From positions 432,501 through 496,500 of the forward strand of contig JACSYO010001932.1 in assembly GCA_016806645.1 (NCBI GenBank): 64,000 nt of DNA. The letters are read 5' to 3'. The notes under the pieces were generated by a model. The model worked only from the letters and a program-made list of their open reading frames with translations, was not told where the DNA came from and searched no databases. Both the position numbers and the translations under genes were made by a program. The DNA is from Ophiodon elongatus. Lineage: Eukaryota > Chordata > Actinopteri > Perciformes > Hexagrammidae. This document shows positions 48,403 to 62,400 of the stretch, one piece after another; positions within the stretch are counted from its first letter, which is position 1, and each line of letters begins with the position of its first letter.

Positions 48403-49597
48403 CTTTTCTGAGACTGCGTCGCTCTGACCCAGACCACGTTATCCAAAGCTTTTGCCTTCCCAAAATATGCACTTGCTACAAACCCGGTTTCTCCAGCCAT
48501 GCCAGCGTTAATCAGATCAAACTTTCCTGCCAGTGTTATCCCCGGTTCCTCTGGTAATCTGGAGAGCTGCACCACACAGGCCACAGTTCCTCAGCAGCAC
48601 CGCCTTAACTGGACACTCCCGGCTATATTTAATGTGTCAATCAGGCCTCGCGCTAATTAAATGTATTATAAAGCTGCGGTTTATATTTAGACGGGGAGGG
48701 GGAAACAATTACAACACCGTGTTGCATGTTTGTTGCGTTTGTTTAAATCACTTATGCGTCTTAATATCTGAACGGAACACACACACACACATCAGAGTAT
48801 TAGAATACATATTTAAATTCTCATAAATACAACCAGAAATTATTATTTTTGGGCTTATGTGCCAGACAGGCTTTTCTGTGTCTAAAAATAGCACGTCAGT
48901 GACGATGCTTTTTAAAGTCTGTGTGTGTTTGGTGAATTTAGTGTGTGTGTTTTTTTTGTTTTTTTCCTTGGGTTGAGTAACCACCCCCAAGTCATGGGAG
49001 ATTTCAGTTTATTGATACGGTATCTGCTGCAATAAGAGAGAGTTTTATTGCAACAACAAAGTATCACAGAGGCCATTCCTATTCTTTCCCTCAAAGGAGC
49101 TGCACTGCACAAAGCTCCGGCAGGCCTTTATAGAAGAGATAGCTCTGTTGTCTTTCACAGCTGAAAGAGTGTAAAAGGCAGGAATCTCCACAGGCTCTTA
49201 AGGGCCAATTTCCTCCTCGTCTCCCAGACTATAGAGGCACACGACAAAGGGACATTTCTGATGTTTGGCAGCAACAACAAAACTGCTTAAAAAAAAAAAA
49301 CCCGGGTTATGTTTGCGCTGCAGTCTTTCTCTTTCTCTCCCTCTCTCACTTTTTTTGCTGCTTGTTTTTCCCCAAGTCACATGAGATTAGGAATTCCTCT
49401 TGACTAAAAGGACAAGTTGCAAAGCAGATATCCAGCGAGCTTCATAGTATTTTATCGAACTGACCCACTAAAGAGCTCTAGTAGCAGCATTGATTCAAAC
49501 CATGTGAGAACGTCTGAGGGGGACTGTGGGGGTTTGGCCCAGGAAAAGACCTCTGATCCCTTACTCGACTCCACATTGTGTTGCTCAACAGAGGAGT

Positions 49598-49601
<4 letters not shown>

Positions 49602-49633
<32 letters not shown>

Positions 49634-49646
49634 TGGGGGGGGGGGG
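49602..49646 (+). repeat. (TG)n followed by G12
   Basis: About 15 TG units, AT, then twelve G. Another G-rich stretch is at 49719-49743. Confidence 0.93.
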
Positions 49647-51780
49647 CATTGCCGCTCTTTGCCTTACTGCTTGAATGTAATAAAAAATTTAGTGCACAAC
49701 CAGGGAGTGTTGGTGATGGTGGAGGAGGAGGAGGGGGGGGGGTAGAGTAGAGGCTCAACATCCGTTAGTGTCATCACGTGGCTCAGAGGCTTATTGGATC
49801 ATAGGGATAGAAAACAAAACAGAGCAAGAATTCCTTTTCTTTTTTCTTTTTTTTTTTACCTCCCGTTCTTAAGCAGGAATCCAAAGCAGTCAGGCTCAAA
49901 AGCACGAGACGATCCCAAAAACATCTGCCGGCTTCGTCTCTTTCTGGACTCTCTCTAAAATACAGAACTTCACAGACAGTAGTCTCATGGTATGTTATCC
50001 TCTGCACGTGGGTTAGGAACCAGACTGCTGCTGGAGTTTAACATTTTCTTTCACCCCCCCCAGTGCTTTTCCTTTTTGGTCCGCTGTGTGTGTGTTTTTT
50101 TTCTTCCAGCCTCTTCACATTGGGTCTAACTATTCATTACAGGCTTTACAGATGAGCTCTCTGGCTCTTAAGAGCACACCAAATGACATCTTCGCTGAAG
50201 TAAACGTCCTCCTGGACCCATTAAGTGGCTGGGCACAAATCCAGATCATATGGACGCCTCATCCCTGATGTTATTAGTCCTTTAAAAGATGCTGCCACTT
50301 GAGTGGTTTGACTGTTTCCATCCGTTGGCTGTCAGCGCAGGTTTGTCCACTCAAGGCGGTGTCGGCGAGCTCGTCTCCTGGTCATTCAGAGCTACAATGC
50401 CGAGTCTTTGCGGTGGAAGGGCCCTGTTCTCGCAGATTAAATGCACTTGATTTTTTTTTTTTTTCCACTGAGGGCCTGTCAGAATCCTTACAGCAATTAT
50501 GGGACTCATGCATGAAAGAATTTGCATGGCCTTGTTCACATGACTGTCACACACTAAAAAAATGGGGGGTATGAAGGAAAAAGAGGGATTGCATGGTGGG
50601 CTCAAATGCTCACCAGGCCGTAGGCTTTCTTGCTTTTTTTTCTTTCTCAGGCTGTCCGCAGTACGAAAGAAAGCGGTCTCCAGGGATTTCCATCGAGAGT
50701 AGACGAGGCAGAGAGAAGGGCGAGCTCGAGCTAGTGTGTCTCCTGGAGGCAGGGCCTACCGAGTGGGCTATAGGACGCGAGCGCTGTGTGTCTGAGGGCC
50801 AAGTGACTGGCAGCTTAATCCGACTCATGTGGTATTTAAGTGCGGAAGTCCTTTTTGCCTAGCAGGAGACGAGGCCCAAGAAAAACAGATGGTATTTTAT
50901 TGTTTTTCAGTGCTGAAAGAGCAGGAGCAATTTTGGGCAATGATGATGATGGGGGAGGTTGGTTTTTTTTTTTTTTTTTTTTTGGAAGAGGGGGAAAAAA
51001 AAAAAAAGTTTGAGCTTTGCTGGTGAGGAGCAAACCCATATGGTTTTGCTTTTGGCTTTCCGAGAGGCTGCGGCGTTAAGACAGCGGGGCAAGAGCGTCC
51101 CTTATTGTTTATGCTTGTTCGGCAGCCACATGGAAAACTATGGGTGAGGTGTTTGGACTTTGTGTTGGCCTTGCGAAAGAACTGCGGATATCAATTCCCC
51201 CTCTTATTTATAGACGCAGATTTTATTTGGCCAGTGTTTGGCTGAGAATTGAGGAAGAACATGAACAACGGAGCGTAAACAGAGAGAGGCTCGTCCTGCC
51301 ACCAGACGCAATTGGCCGGAGTACCGGCGGGATTTTCTGACATTCGAAGGGAGGTTGCTGTCGTAAAAACAGCTGCAGAAAAATGTAATCTATAAAGGCA
51401 GGACATAAAGTACCACATTTATTTTCTCGGTCAATCCGCTCAGGAGTTCCAGGCCTTAATGTTCCTGAACTGCTTATTGTCAATGCCAAGTCCCTGAGCC
51501 GTATACTATCTTCTGTATCGCCTTTAATGTCCACGGACCTCGGCGCCTTCATGGGCATGCTGATGAGAGAAGGGACCTTTCCTCCCGGGGCTTGGTAGAG
51601 CCCAACCTGATGGAGCTGGCAGGATGGATGGACAGCATTGAGGCAAGGTACCATGTTCCTCCAAGAGGAGGGGAAGTGTCAGGCAGTCTCCTTATTGCGC
51701 CACGTCTGCCTAACCCCTTTCAGGGAATGGTGACAGTGATTTAGTGGCCTGAACGCATGGAACGTCACGGAGAGCGAGTG

Positions 51781-51783
<3 letters not shown>

Positions 51784-51866
<83 letters not shown>

Positions 51867-51880
51867 AGAGAGAGGGAGAG
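51784..51880 (+). repeat. (TG)n-(GA)n microsatellite
   Basis: About 40 TG units with one TATG, followed by GA units. Confidence 0.96.
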
Positions 51881-52717
51881 ATCAGTATGTCCACAGAAAC
51901 CCGCCTGCTTTCACCTTCAGGTGAACATCAATAACGCATTTTGTCATCAAGGTATGTTTGTAATGGCACGGGGGTGAAGGGAGTTCAACCCCACTCCCGC
52001 CGCTCTCCTGGGAAAGGCCGCAGGGCAGCGTTTCACAACCTGCCATCACTCGCTCCCAAAACGGCACCTTGCCACCAACCTTCAAAGCTATCTCTTTCTT
52101 TCTTTCTTTTTTTGTTTCTGCAATTCATCTTGTACTAAATAGCGATGCCCTCGAGATTGGGACGTTCGCCGCAGCACAAGGTCACAAGGATCAACCGAGA
52201 TGCGTGTTTCTGTTCGGTCGTTTTTATGATGGTGTAATAAGTGGGTGTGGTCCGTCACCTTGAATACTGGCAGAGAAACTGGCACTTGGACGCACACACA
52301 AACAATGCTATAGCTGACTGTCGACTTTTATTTTCTCCTTAGGGTGGCATATTGCAGCGTCACTCCATAATGAGCAGAAATTCAGTATGTTTTTGTCCGG
52401 GCAGTTTTTTTTCTTTGTGAACACATGCTCAGAACCCAGCGATGGGCCCCAGCTTGTTTGTAGAGGGAATTAGCCTGGAGGCATCAGTCAGAGAGCACTG
52501 TACACCGGTTTGGTTTGACACTAAATCCCCAAACAAGGGTCTGTGTACACTGCAAAGCCCACTTTGATGAACAAAGCAGGGCAGACTGAAAATATCCAGG
52601 CAGTGTCATTGATTCATCAGGGCTTAAAGAAGACAGCTGATTGCAGATATTGTGACATGGGGCCCGTAATCTCACTATCAATAATTACAGTCTCCCCCGT
52701 GTCTGCCCTGTTATATG

Positions 52718-52718
52718 T

Positions 52719-52804
<86 letters not shown>
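52718..52804 (+). repeat. (CA)n-(TA)n microsatellite
   Basis: About 40 pure CA units followed by TATATA. Confidence 0.96.
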
Positions 52805-52805
<1 letters not shown>

Positions 52806-53208
52806 GGGGTGGTAGGGAGATCAAAACAGTTCAGGTTAAAGGGGGGTTCGTCCCTCTAAAATATTCATAGCTTCTTCATTTAAATCAATTCGGCTCTCCG
52901 GGCGCAGTCAAGCGTCAACTGTCAGAAATTGAGCTGGGCCTGTTGTAATCACTTCTTTACTTATCTCTACAGATGGCTTGTTCGCAATGGGCTCTGCATG
53001 GCTAGCTCACCAGCACATTGAGAGAGGGCTCTATATCTCTCCCCCTCTCCCCTTCCCATCTCTCGCCCTATCTCCATGTTTCATCTCCACCCTCTCATAA
53101 TGGAACACACATAAATTCATCGGGGTATTGAACCAGGTACATTCATCACCCCAGAATTCATCTGTGAGGCATTTTCATTCCCAAAGTGTCTCCTTTCTCT
53201 CTCCCACT

Positions 53209-53211
<3 letters not shown>

Positions 53212-53240
<29 letters not shown>
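53212..53240 (+). repeat. (CT)n microsatellite
   Basis: About 14 CT units. Confidence 0.93.
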
Positions 53241-53243
<3 letters not shown>

Positions 53244-53442
53244 CCCGCTCTCCCATCTCCATGGTGGCATTCACCGCATGGCGAGCCTGAGCCAGGCGGT
53301 CAGTGTCACGATTAATCTTTAATGCTCGCCCGCCCTAATTTTTCCTCATATTTTACAAGATTTCCTGGCCCCAACACCCCTTTTGCCAACATCCGCTATA
53401 TATAGAGCGATTACATAGAGTGTTTCCTTGTTTCATCAGGGC

Positions 53443-53455
53443 CTCTCTCTCTCTC

Positions 53456-53487
<32 letters not shown>

Positions 53488-53498
53488 AGAGGCCACTA

Positions 53499-53544
<46 letters not shown>

Positions 53545-53580
53545 AGAGGCCACTAGCTCTCTCTCTCTGAGGCCACTAGC
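53443..53580 (+). repeat. Compound CT repeat with three copies of GAGGCCACTAGC
   Basis: (CT)n blocks alternate with the identical 12-mer at 53489-53500, 53546-53557 and 53569-53580. The unit CT-block plus 12-mer has been duplicated, probably by unequal exchange or slippage. Confidence 0.92.
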
Positions 53581-54755
53581 TCTAGGCCAAAGCACACCAG
53601 CATACCCATCCCCTGTCTCCCTCTGGGTATCCGTGTTAACCTCACATGGATGACAACTGTGTACACCTCAAGTAGTTCACACACAAACACAACACAAAGG
53701 AATGCCCTCCTATTTAGAGAGTGGGACAGCCGAGAAAATAGGGTAGAGGTTAGTATGCTAAAAATACAAGAGCCTGGCCGGGCTTCTGCTGTCTGGGCAA
53801 AAAATAGCACCGTGTTGCTGCCGTCTCATTCCGCGTTGTTAACTAAGGAGCAACAGAGAGCGCTCTGCACCGGCTCACTCTTTGTGTTTCATGCGAGAAA
53901 GAAAGGGAGCTCTGTGCACGCACATAAAACAAAGTCCCCTCGGCTACAATCGTGCTTTTAATCAGGTAGCAGGCCTTAAGCTACGGGAGACGTCTCAGTA
54001 TATCAGATGAACTTATTGTGGTTAATAACCGGAGTCCTTATTTGCCTGCCTTTCATAAAACCTGGTGTTGGTGTCTTTATCGTGCCTCCCGGGGTGCAAA
54101 CGGGGCAAGTTAGGAGGAGGTCCTTTCTGTATATGTCTTGATTTATGGAAGCTTCTTTCTAAAGTAACTTTAGATATCCATATTGTGTATCTGCTCCTCT
54201 TTGGTTCTCTCTCATGTCATCCGGGCCCAGCCCGGCTCAATCTGGTTCCACTTAGTGACAGAGGAGCTCGGTCCGTCTGGACGCCACTGTCTGATCTTTC
54301 CCACAGCCCCTCTGAATCATTTCATATTCATTACGTGTCTGGCTGGAGCCCGGCCTCTGACATTCGACTCTTAAAGGCCCACCTGGGACCGGGACGGAAT
54401 AGACTGCCAACGGTGCGGCGGAGGTGGGAAGGGAGAGCGTAGCGCTGGATGGTGACGGATAGGACGGCATGTTCGACTGACGGCTCGGGTTACAGGCCGC
54501 CTCTTCCCTCTCACCCTGTTGGTGATACCAGCATTGTGTGAACCGAGAGATGCGCCCTAGCTGAGCAGCTCCGAACATGTGTAGGTTAATAGAGGTGAGT
54601 GAGGAGGGACGGAAACAACTGGATCGCGTGTTTGTTATGATTAGAGCCACCTTGTGTTAAAAGGGACGCTCCTCATTTCACAGAGACGTATGGTCTAACC
54701 TTCGCTGCGACCTGTAGTTCCTTATCAGGGCCATTGTTAGTGAAGTATCTCGGTA

Positions 54756-54824
54756 AAGAGAGAGAGAGAGAGAGACAGGGAGAGAGAGAGAGCGAGAGAG
54801 AGACAGGCAAAGAGAGAGAGAGAC
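54756..54824 (+). repeat. (GA)n interrupted array
   Basis: GA array with ACAGG and CGAG interruptions. Confidence 0.93.
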
Positions 54825-55273
54825 GGTTGCTTGGTAGATAACACAATAATTAAGTGGTCATGTCAGATGCTGAGGAGTACTCATTGTTCTGGGGGAAATA
54901 AATATGTCACAACCCTCTTTGCTGCAGGTTACCGGTTGAGTCGGTGGTTCGTCTCTGGCTGTTTCATTCCCAGAGACAATGCGCTGGGAAAGTAACTGAT
55001 ATAAAAGCCCTCAGGTTGACATGGGCCCTCCTCTCTGGATGAAACCAGACACATAAATGCCTTTTCCTCATTCCTTGTCATCTCGTTCTCAAAAGTCCTG
55101 CCGGCCCGGATGTTCCTTCAGATTGGGGAAGCCGATGGGTTTACGGGGAAATATGCAGCCGTGCAGCACTTAAGACCGAGAGGGCACATTCTGTTATTCC
55201 ATGGGATTTTTAACAGCAACCCGAGGAAAGCTTTTTATAGTAGGCCGAAAAGACAAAGGGCGCGTAGGAATGA

Positions 55274-55364
55274 GAGGAGGAGGAGGAGGAGGAGGAGGAG
55301 GAGGAGGAGGAGGAGGAGGAGGAGGAGGAGGAGGAGGAGGAGGAGGAGGAGGAGGAGGAGGAGA
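55274..55364 (+). repeat. (GGA)n triplet tract, about 30 units
   Basis: Uninterrupted GGA/AGG repeat, all purine on the + strand. It produces poly-Arg, poly-Gly and, on the other strand, poly-Leu ORFs that are artefacts. GGA repeats can form quadruplexes. Confidence 0.95.
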
Positions 55365-55596
55365 GTCATTTGTTCAACAGTTCTGCTCAAGGATACGATT
55401 AGACCAGTGTAAATTATGTATTTTGCTTCCATTTCACAGTTGTGCTTTTGCTTTCCTTCCCCCAAAGTCTTCAAGTTATTGTCTTAATGCTTTATATTGC
55501 ACACAAACACATCTTTGTATGGTGCTCTAAATCATAGCGCTGGGATCAAAGAGGAAGCGAAGAGATGAAATCAGAAGCACAGGAGCCCTTTGACAG

Positions 55597-55785
55597 CTAG
55601 GGCCCCCCCCCCCCCTCCCCTCCCCCACCCCCCATCTCCGTTTCAGCTCCTGCCGGGGAGCTGACTAATGGAAGAAGGTGACAACAGTTTGAACCAGAGT
55701 TGTCACGTCACACAGTTTGGCGCCCCATGGTAACTGGTGACCACCAGCCCCCCCTGGCCCCCCTCCCCCCCCACCCACCCACCCT
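55597..55785 (+). repeat. Two C-rich tracts, 55601-55633 and 55747-55784
   Basis: C runs of 4 to 13 bases on the + strand, so G-rich with quadruplex potential on the minus strand. Confidence 0.85.
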
Positions 55786-58700
55786 CCTTTGGCTGAAGCG
55801 TTGATGTTCTGACACCGGCCCTGCCCTCGCGCCATACGTGGCAAACCTTTATGCGTAGCACTGTTGCCGCCGTCGCGGTTTCACAATAGAGCTGGATTAT
55901 TGTGTCTGGGCTGTCAGCACCTCTCAGCTGAGAGAGAGAGAGAGAGATCTCAGACACCGAGAGAGGAAGGGGGGGGGCTACGGGAGCGCTGGCATTTTCA
56001 AACAATAATCTCTGTGGAGGCTTTCAGGAGGTTTAGTGTCATTTTTGCCCTTGCTCTGCTTTGAACAAAAAGCAGTGGAGAGCAAATGGAAAAGAAAGAA
56101 GGGAAGGGAGATGTCATAGAGAGAGGGGGAGGCTAGGCTGGGTGACTGATATTATTAGTGTTCAAGTGCGACTGATGGAGCCTTGGTCTGCATCCAATGC
56201 CTGCCAACAGGCCAGCGTTGGCAAATTGAGTCTAGTACCAAATGACCTATATCCCCGCCCTATTTAGCACGTTACAGCATTTGTCTTTATCGGGGCGATC
56301 TCTTATCTGATCTTCTCTCCTCTCTTTATTTGTCATGACGAGACAAAAGCCCCATTCTTCAGCATTTTTGTTGTGGGGGGGGGGGGATTAACCTTAATAT
56401 GTGTGGCCCAGTTGTCTTGGTAAAAAACCTGTTTCCACTCTCCTGCCTCGTCACGTTTTTAGCTCGAACTAAAATTGAGCCTTTTCTGCTACAGAGACGT
56501 TAAACAGTGAGGGCAGACAGATGGCAGCTTAAGCTAACCAGTGCTTTTTACTTAGTACCTTTGCGTGCAAAGCTGCATGGCTGCCCAAATGTTCTCCTCC
56601 TGGCTACAGGCAAGAGTGGCAATGCTAATCGTCTCTGCCCCGTGTGAATTATGGATTGGATGTAATGCAGCGATTAGACACGCACCTACACACATGTCAC
56701 TCTGGTGCGGTGGTGACCAGCCAGGTTCCCTTCTGCAGTCATCGAGGGTTTCCCCCGAGCTGCCCATGGAAGTCTAGGCTCCAGTGCTACTGCCTAACCT
56801 GCTGCCGCCCCCCCCGCCTCCGGCCCCCCCAGCCTCGTCTTCACACAACGCTCTCACCTCTAATCAACCTCCACAGCTACACCCACCATGTAGCGAAAGC
56901 CTTTCATGGCTGTAATCCCAAACACCAGGAAGAGATGCATGGGAATCTCGGTCAGCTGACTTTCAAGAACGAGGAAGGGAAGGAGGAACTACGGCAGGGT
57001 TGAAGCCTATCTCCCCACACACACCTTCCCTAAAGCCTGCTGGGATGCTCCTTGGGCTTGACATACCCAACCCCAGCTGCCCTCACTGCTCAATGGGAAG
57101 CTCCTTCCCTGGCTTCCCCTGAGCTGGCCTACTTGGGACTGTTTGATCTCATTGTGGAAGCAAGTGAGCTCGCCCGCTGCCTGGCAGGCAGAGAGAGCTC
57201 CTTGATGCTGAGGGTTGGGGAGGTGGAGCAGGCTTCAGTGGTGAGGCTTAATAACTGTATTAACATCGGTGGCTCCCCCAGGACCCACGCCTACACATCA
57301 GAGGGGGGAGGGTGGGGGTGTGTGTGTGTGTGTGGTGGGGGTCGGGGGGATCTCACTATACAGCTGCCTTCTCACCCTTTGAATGCTCTGCCCTAATTTC
57401 CTCTCTTCTCCCGCTCTCTTTATTTTTCTTCTTTCAGCTTAGTTTTTCAATTCGGTGCGCTTTCTGAATCAAGATGTGTTAGAGCAAATGCTCGTTTCTC
57501 ATTTTCTCACTATGCCCCATAACAGTTTCTCTCTCTTTAGCCGTTTCTCACCAACCCTGTGGCAGTCCACTTTCCTTAACCTCTCCATCTCTTCATTTTA
57601 TATTCGCAGATTGACACTAGTATTGTTGTTCCATCCCAACGTCCCCCCCGCCCCCCTTCATCTCATTAAACAAGTTGGCATCCAGATGTGTAATACAACA
57701 ATCGACTCTGAATTAAAAGTACGGTACTCTTTCCTCACCTGTGTGTGTCGCTATTCATGACAGGTCCCCCTTATCCCTTGAATTATACATTGGAAACTGT
57801 TGAATAATTGATAAGCCCCACTTAGCTTAATGGACAGAGTTAACTGGGAGAGGAGTGTGTTCCTACTTGCAGAGGAACTGGGTCGCCATAAACGGCACCC
57901 GGTCACCCCCGGGGTCATAATGAGGCCCCGGTCACAAGGCACGGAGACGGAGCAGTCGACAGGGGCCAGCTGGGGTTAACTGGACCCCAGAGGGAAAGAG
58001 GACAAGAGGGAGAAGTGGGACCATTAACACCAGGCTCACCTGAGGGCTCGGCTCACGTTACACCCACTCATTCTTTTGGCAGGCCTGCTTGCTCGTGTAT
58101 GCGTGGATACGGCAAGCACGGTTCTGTGACTGCCTGCATGCACACATTTTCTCACACACATGCACTTACAGATGGAGGAGGCACGCTTAGCTCGCTACAC
58201 ATGGACGCACAGAGTGTTTTTCGATGCAAGCGTTCCTTATAAATTATTATCTGCTCTGGCAGTTTTTCTCTTCGAAAAGGACATCGAGCTGCTGACTTTT
58301 ACAGTTGCAAACAAAAACCTCCATTAAATCTTTACATCGAGGGTGTATTTGAAGCTTCGTATTGCTCCCTCTCACCTACAGAGATATGGAAACGTTAGTA
58401 ATAATCTCGAGTTGCTGATAAATAGTGGTGCAAAGGTTAATAAAAGTTATTTTTTCTCATTTCAAACGCTCTGACGTCAGTGTAAACCATCAAAAATGCT
58501 GAATGTTATCCTTTTACTTTGTTTTAGTCATTTATAGCGTTTATTCCATAAAAACACACCATTGTATTTGATGGATTAAAGCAAATCAGGTCATTAGTAG
58601 TTTTAATGATGTATTATAAGCTGCTTACAGCAAATGTAAACAGCTTATAATTCACTCTAATATCTATTTATGTTGCTGTGAAAACATCTCCTTAGAAACA

Positions 58701-59401
58701 AATGCTCTCTCACCAACACTACATTTTCTCTACATTTTATGAGATTACATGTAAACACATCATGAAAACGTTATAATTTACCTTCAACCAATATACAACT
58801 TTTCCCCGAACAGAGCGTGAACGCATCATAATGTAACCGAACGGAACCTTCGTTCTCCTCGTGTCAGCTTAAACACGGACTGGTTGTTTACAATATAACA
58901 TTAATTAGAGATCTGAGAAAAGCATAAATGCCGACGTCCTGGTCGGATCTTTGACTGAATATTGGCGGATAACGATCGTCAGTAAAACTTTATTGCACAC
59001 TGTGATGGTTAACGTTAAACTGTGTAATTAATCCGCAGTTCATATGCGTGGCGAACCGTGAGAGGGCGGGGGGGGAGGGGTCACGGATCAACAATGGTCC
59101 GTTACACCACTACTGATAAATGACAACCATGACATTACATCTGAAATAGTCTGCTAAAAATAACTGTATCAGAAATGTATTTAATTTAAATTTCTATTTA
59201 AAAAATAAATATATATTTTTTTATAAGACTGACATTGTAGGGTGAGATCAACGTTGTCTCACTAAAACCAGTCTTCTGACTGGTGGACAGCCGCATCACA
59301 GGAAATAGTGTGCGTTTTTGTGTGTGTTTCATGATCAAATGGCTCCCCCCAGGCTACATTGAAAGGTCAGGGATCCATGCAGGAAATTAGTGTCTGTGGC
59401 G

Positions 59402-59402
<1 letters not shown>

Positions 59403-59450
<48 letters not shown>
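59403..59450 (+). repeat. (CA)n microsatellite
   Basis: 24 pure CA units. Confidence 0.97.
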
Positions 59451-59452
<2 letters not shown>

Positions 59453-62400
59453 TTTGGGTAGTAGGGAAAAGCACAGCCCATACCCGAGGAAGCTAAACAT
59501 GTCCTTCATTAAATTCTAGTAGCATCCCACTGCGCTCCCTTGATGACTCTGCCTGCTTTCATCAGCCATTTTTCCTCAGCACAGAGCTAACTTAACCTCC
59601 CGGTGCTATCGACAAGCATCTCGCTTTTTATTTTTTATATCTTTTTGCATTAACGCTGACACTAAAGACAAATGAGTCTGCCTCTCCCCGCCCACCCGCT
59701 CTCCCTTCGCTCTGCCCAAATCTTCCACTAAGGAGCCCCCTGACGCCGTACATCAGACAGCTGAATCAAATGTGTGTCATCAGTCATCATTAGGGGGCAT
59801 GAGCAGGAAAGCAGTGGCTGGCTGTTCAGTGATGAGCCTAAAGGCCCCCGACACATCAGGCCAACGGGCGGTCGACTGCCAATTTCGGGCCGCCAGAGCG
59901 TCTGTGGCCCTCATTTCTGCGGCGTGTCCTGCACGCTGTTGGCACGAGTCTTTGCTTGTCGGTGCCGGAGCCCGTTTGGTGGGAGGAAGTACTCTTGATT
60001 GGCCGTTCGGCTTAAGTGAATCAGTGCATGAGAAGAGATCTCATTTTTCATCTTCACGTCAACTGATCATTCCAATACGCGGTTAATTTCCCAACTACAC
60101 GGCCATCTGGGATGAAGCCAAGTGTGGCGTTGGAGCGGTGTGAAAATGGTAGGCAATGTATCTCAACAACGGCTCGTATATCTGCGGGCCCGGCTCTTCT
60201 GGTTTCCCCTTTTTTTGAATGAGAAATACAGACTACCACTACCTGCTGGTGTGGAGAGTTATTAGTGCAGAACGTACCTGCTAGTTGCGACGTGTTCAAG
60301 TGCAAATTTAGCCGCCTTACTTGATGCAGAAGAGTTTTGCTCACAAGTTTGTCAAAAAGCAGTTTCAGAATCGGAGGCATAACTTCCCTGTGAATGAACC
60401 AATGGCTGTTTGGCTCTTTTGTTGTTTCCTGCCTCATCAATGTGCAGCTAGCTTGTTTTCCTCTGCGTCTGGATATTCTAAATATGTCGGCTGTCTCCTC
60501 GGGGTCTTTAGGCCATTTTAGGCCATTTTAACCCCTGTGCTGACCTAGTAACCTCCTTGGATCCCGAGCGTCGTTGAGCTCTTTAACAGACTAGTGACAG
60601 GATAATGGCCCTCTTGCTGCATCTTCTAGTCCACGCCCTGCAAATACCTCCACTTACATCCACAATAATATGCTTTCAACTTTAAACCTGACATTGGTAC
60701 TTTGAGCTAATTTATGAAGGGAACCGTCATTATGGCTTTCAGGTACAGTAGAGGAATGCACATAAACCGGCTGAGGCTTGGGGGCGGATGTAAATTACAA
60801 GTGAGTTTAACTATTAGCTCTAACTCATGTTGACGAGTACATGAAGTGACAAAGCTAAATGGGTGTCTGGCTTTTAAGAGAAACGGCCTGGCGAGGAGGC
60901 CCGTCATTTGGCATCGCTGAGCACACACACTCATCCACTGGAGTCACACAGACACTGCCCTCGCGACCTCTTCCCCCACTTCCACAGTCATGCTCCTGCT
61001 CTGAAGTTGGGAAGACCAGACCCTCGTAATCTATTCCCCCTGTGATTGACTATTGTGTTGTCCACACAGAGGGAGAGGCAGAGAGAGGAGGGGAAAGGGA
61101 GAACATGAGTGGAGAGAGGCAGTTTAACATGACAAAGCCTCTCCCTGCTGATCCTCTCTTCTCCTCCCCAGATCCTCATGAGCCTCTTCTCTTTCTCCCC
61201 TCTCTCTTGATCCCTTGTTCCCCCTTTTGCCTCTCCACCTCCTCCTGGCCTCTCCACGTCCACTCCAGCCCTCTAATGCAAATAGCCCTTTGCCCTCTCC
61301 ATATTTATGACCCGCTTCCTCCACTGTTAAATATGCGCTTAAAGAACGAAGGCCTTGAAAGCTGCCAGTCACATTGGATTAGCGGGTATCAATGGGTAGA
61401 TAACCTCTCTGTTAGAGTGAGTGGAGAGCAAACACTCGAGCACAAGCATTCATGAGGGTCTTTTGGCCTTTAAACACTGAGGGGCACTGTGTGTGGCACT
61501 CGGCTCAATAAAGATGAATAGGTGTTGATTAATGAGTATGGATGTCATTTCAGCGCAGGCGAAACGGAAATCACGACGTACGTGACATTTTGCCGTATTT
61601 CTTCTCCCGTGATTGTTTTTTAATGAAACGTGCTCATGACCCCCCTCCCCATGCTCCTCCCCCCGCTAATGAAATCAGACCTGCACAATATGTTCAGCTA
61701 CGATGTTCTCAAAAAGGCATACGACCTCTCTTCTCTTTTACTATCTTTGTATCTTCTCCAGCACTGTGTGATTATCGCCCCGAGGTCACAGGAGCACATT
61801 CTGACCCTTGGACTTATTACCGGGCGCTCGTTATGTCGTCGACTATCATTTTTTTTACGCGAATAGAAAGAATAGACTCTTGCTCGGCTGTTGCACTCAT
61901 TCCAAAGCGGCTATGAGGAAGGAGCGTCAACCAGACGGCTAGAATGTTAACCGTCACGGCTTTTGTGAGGCGGAACAGTGAGTTTCTGGATTGGCCCGGG
62001 CCCAGGTTTAGTGTTGCTCCGGCACCCTCCCGGCTCCCACTACGCATGAGTGCAGTTGTCTTATCGCAGAAGGGAAGAAGCATGCACACACAGTCATCCA
62101 CTCACGCACAATTCTATAATTAACCAATGCCGGCACTCTGTAAACTAGAGGCTTTATGTTTCATGAGGCCGTTTTCACAGTCGGAGCGGTAAACATTAAA
62201 GAGCCGTTTGTGAAAGCCTGCGGCTTCACTCGCGGTTGTGTGTTTGTGTGCGTTCGTGTTATGATCCGATGATGACCTTGATCTTTAAATGGTGTGCCGT
62301 CAGGTGCCACGGCTGTAACTCACTCGGGGACCGGTTTATTAATTTACTTTTATGGAGAGTTGATGAAGGGAGGTTACGCCGCGGTTACGGCTTCTCCCTT

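Noticed and set aside
51970..52010. tRNA-like T-arm (GAGTTCAACCCC)
   Set aside because: No matching D-arm, anticodon arm or acceptor stem upstream.
55110..55530. Arg-rich, Gly-rich and Leu-rich ORFs
   Set aside because: Translations of the (GGA)n tract in different frames.
56720..56780. Possible shared rara exon starting after CTGCAG with TCATCGAG
   Set aside because: The frame continues with unrelated residues and a stop and lacks the TQS and zinc-finger sequence.
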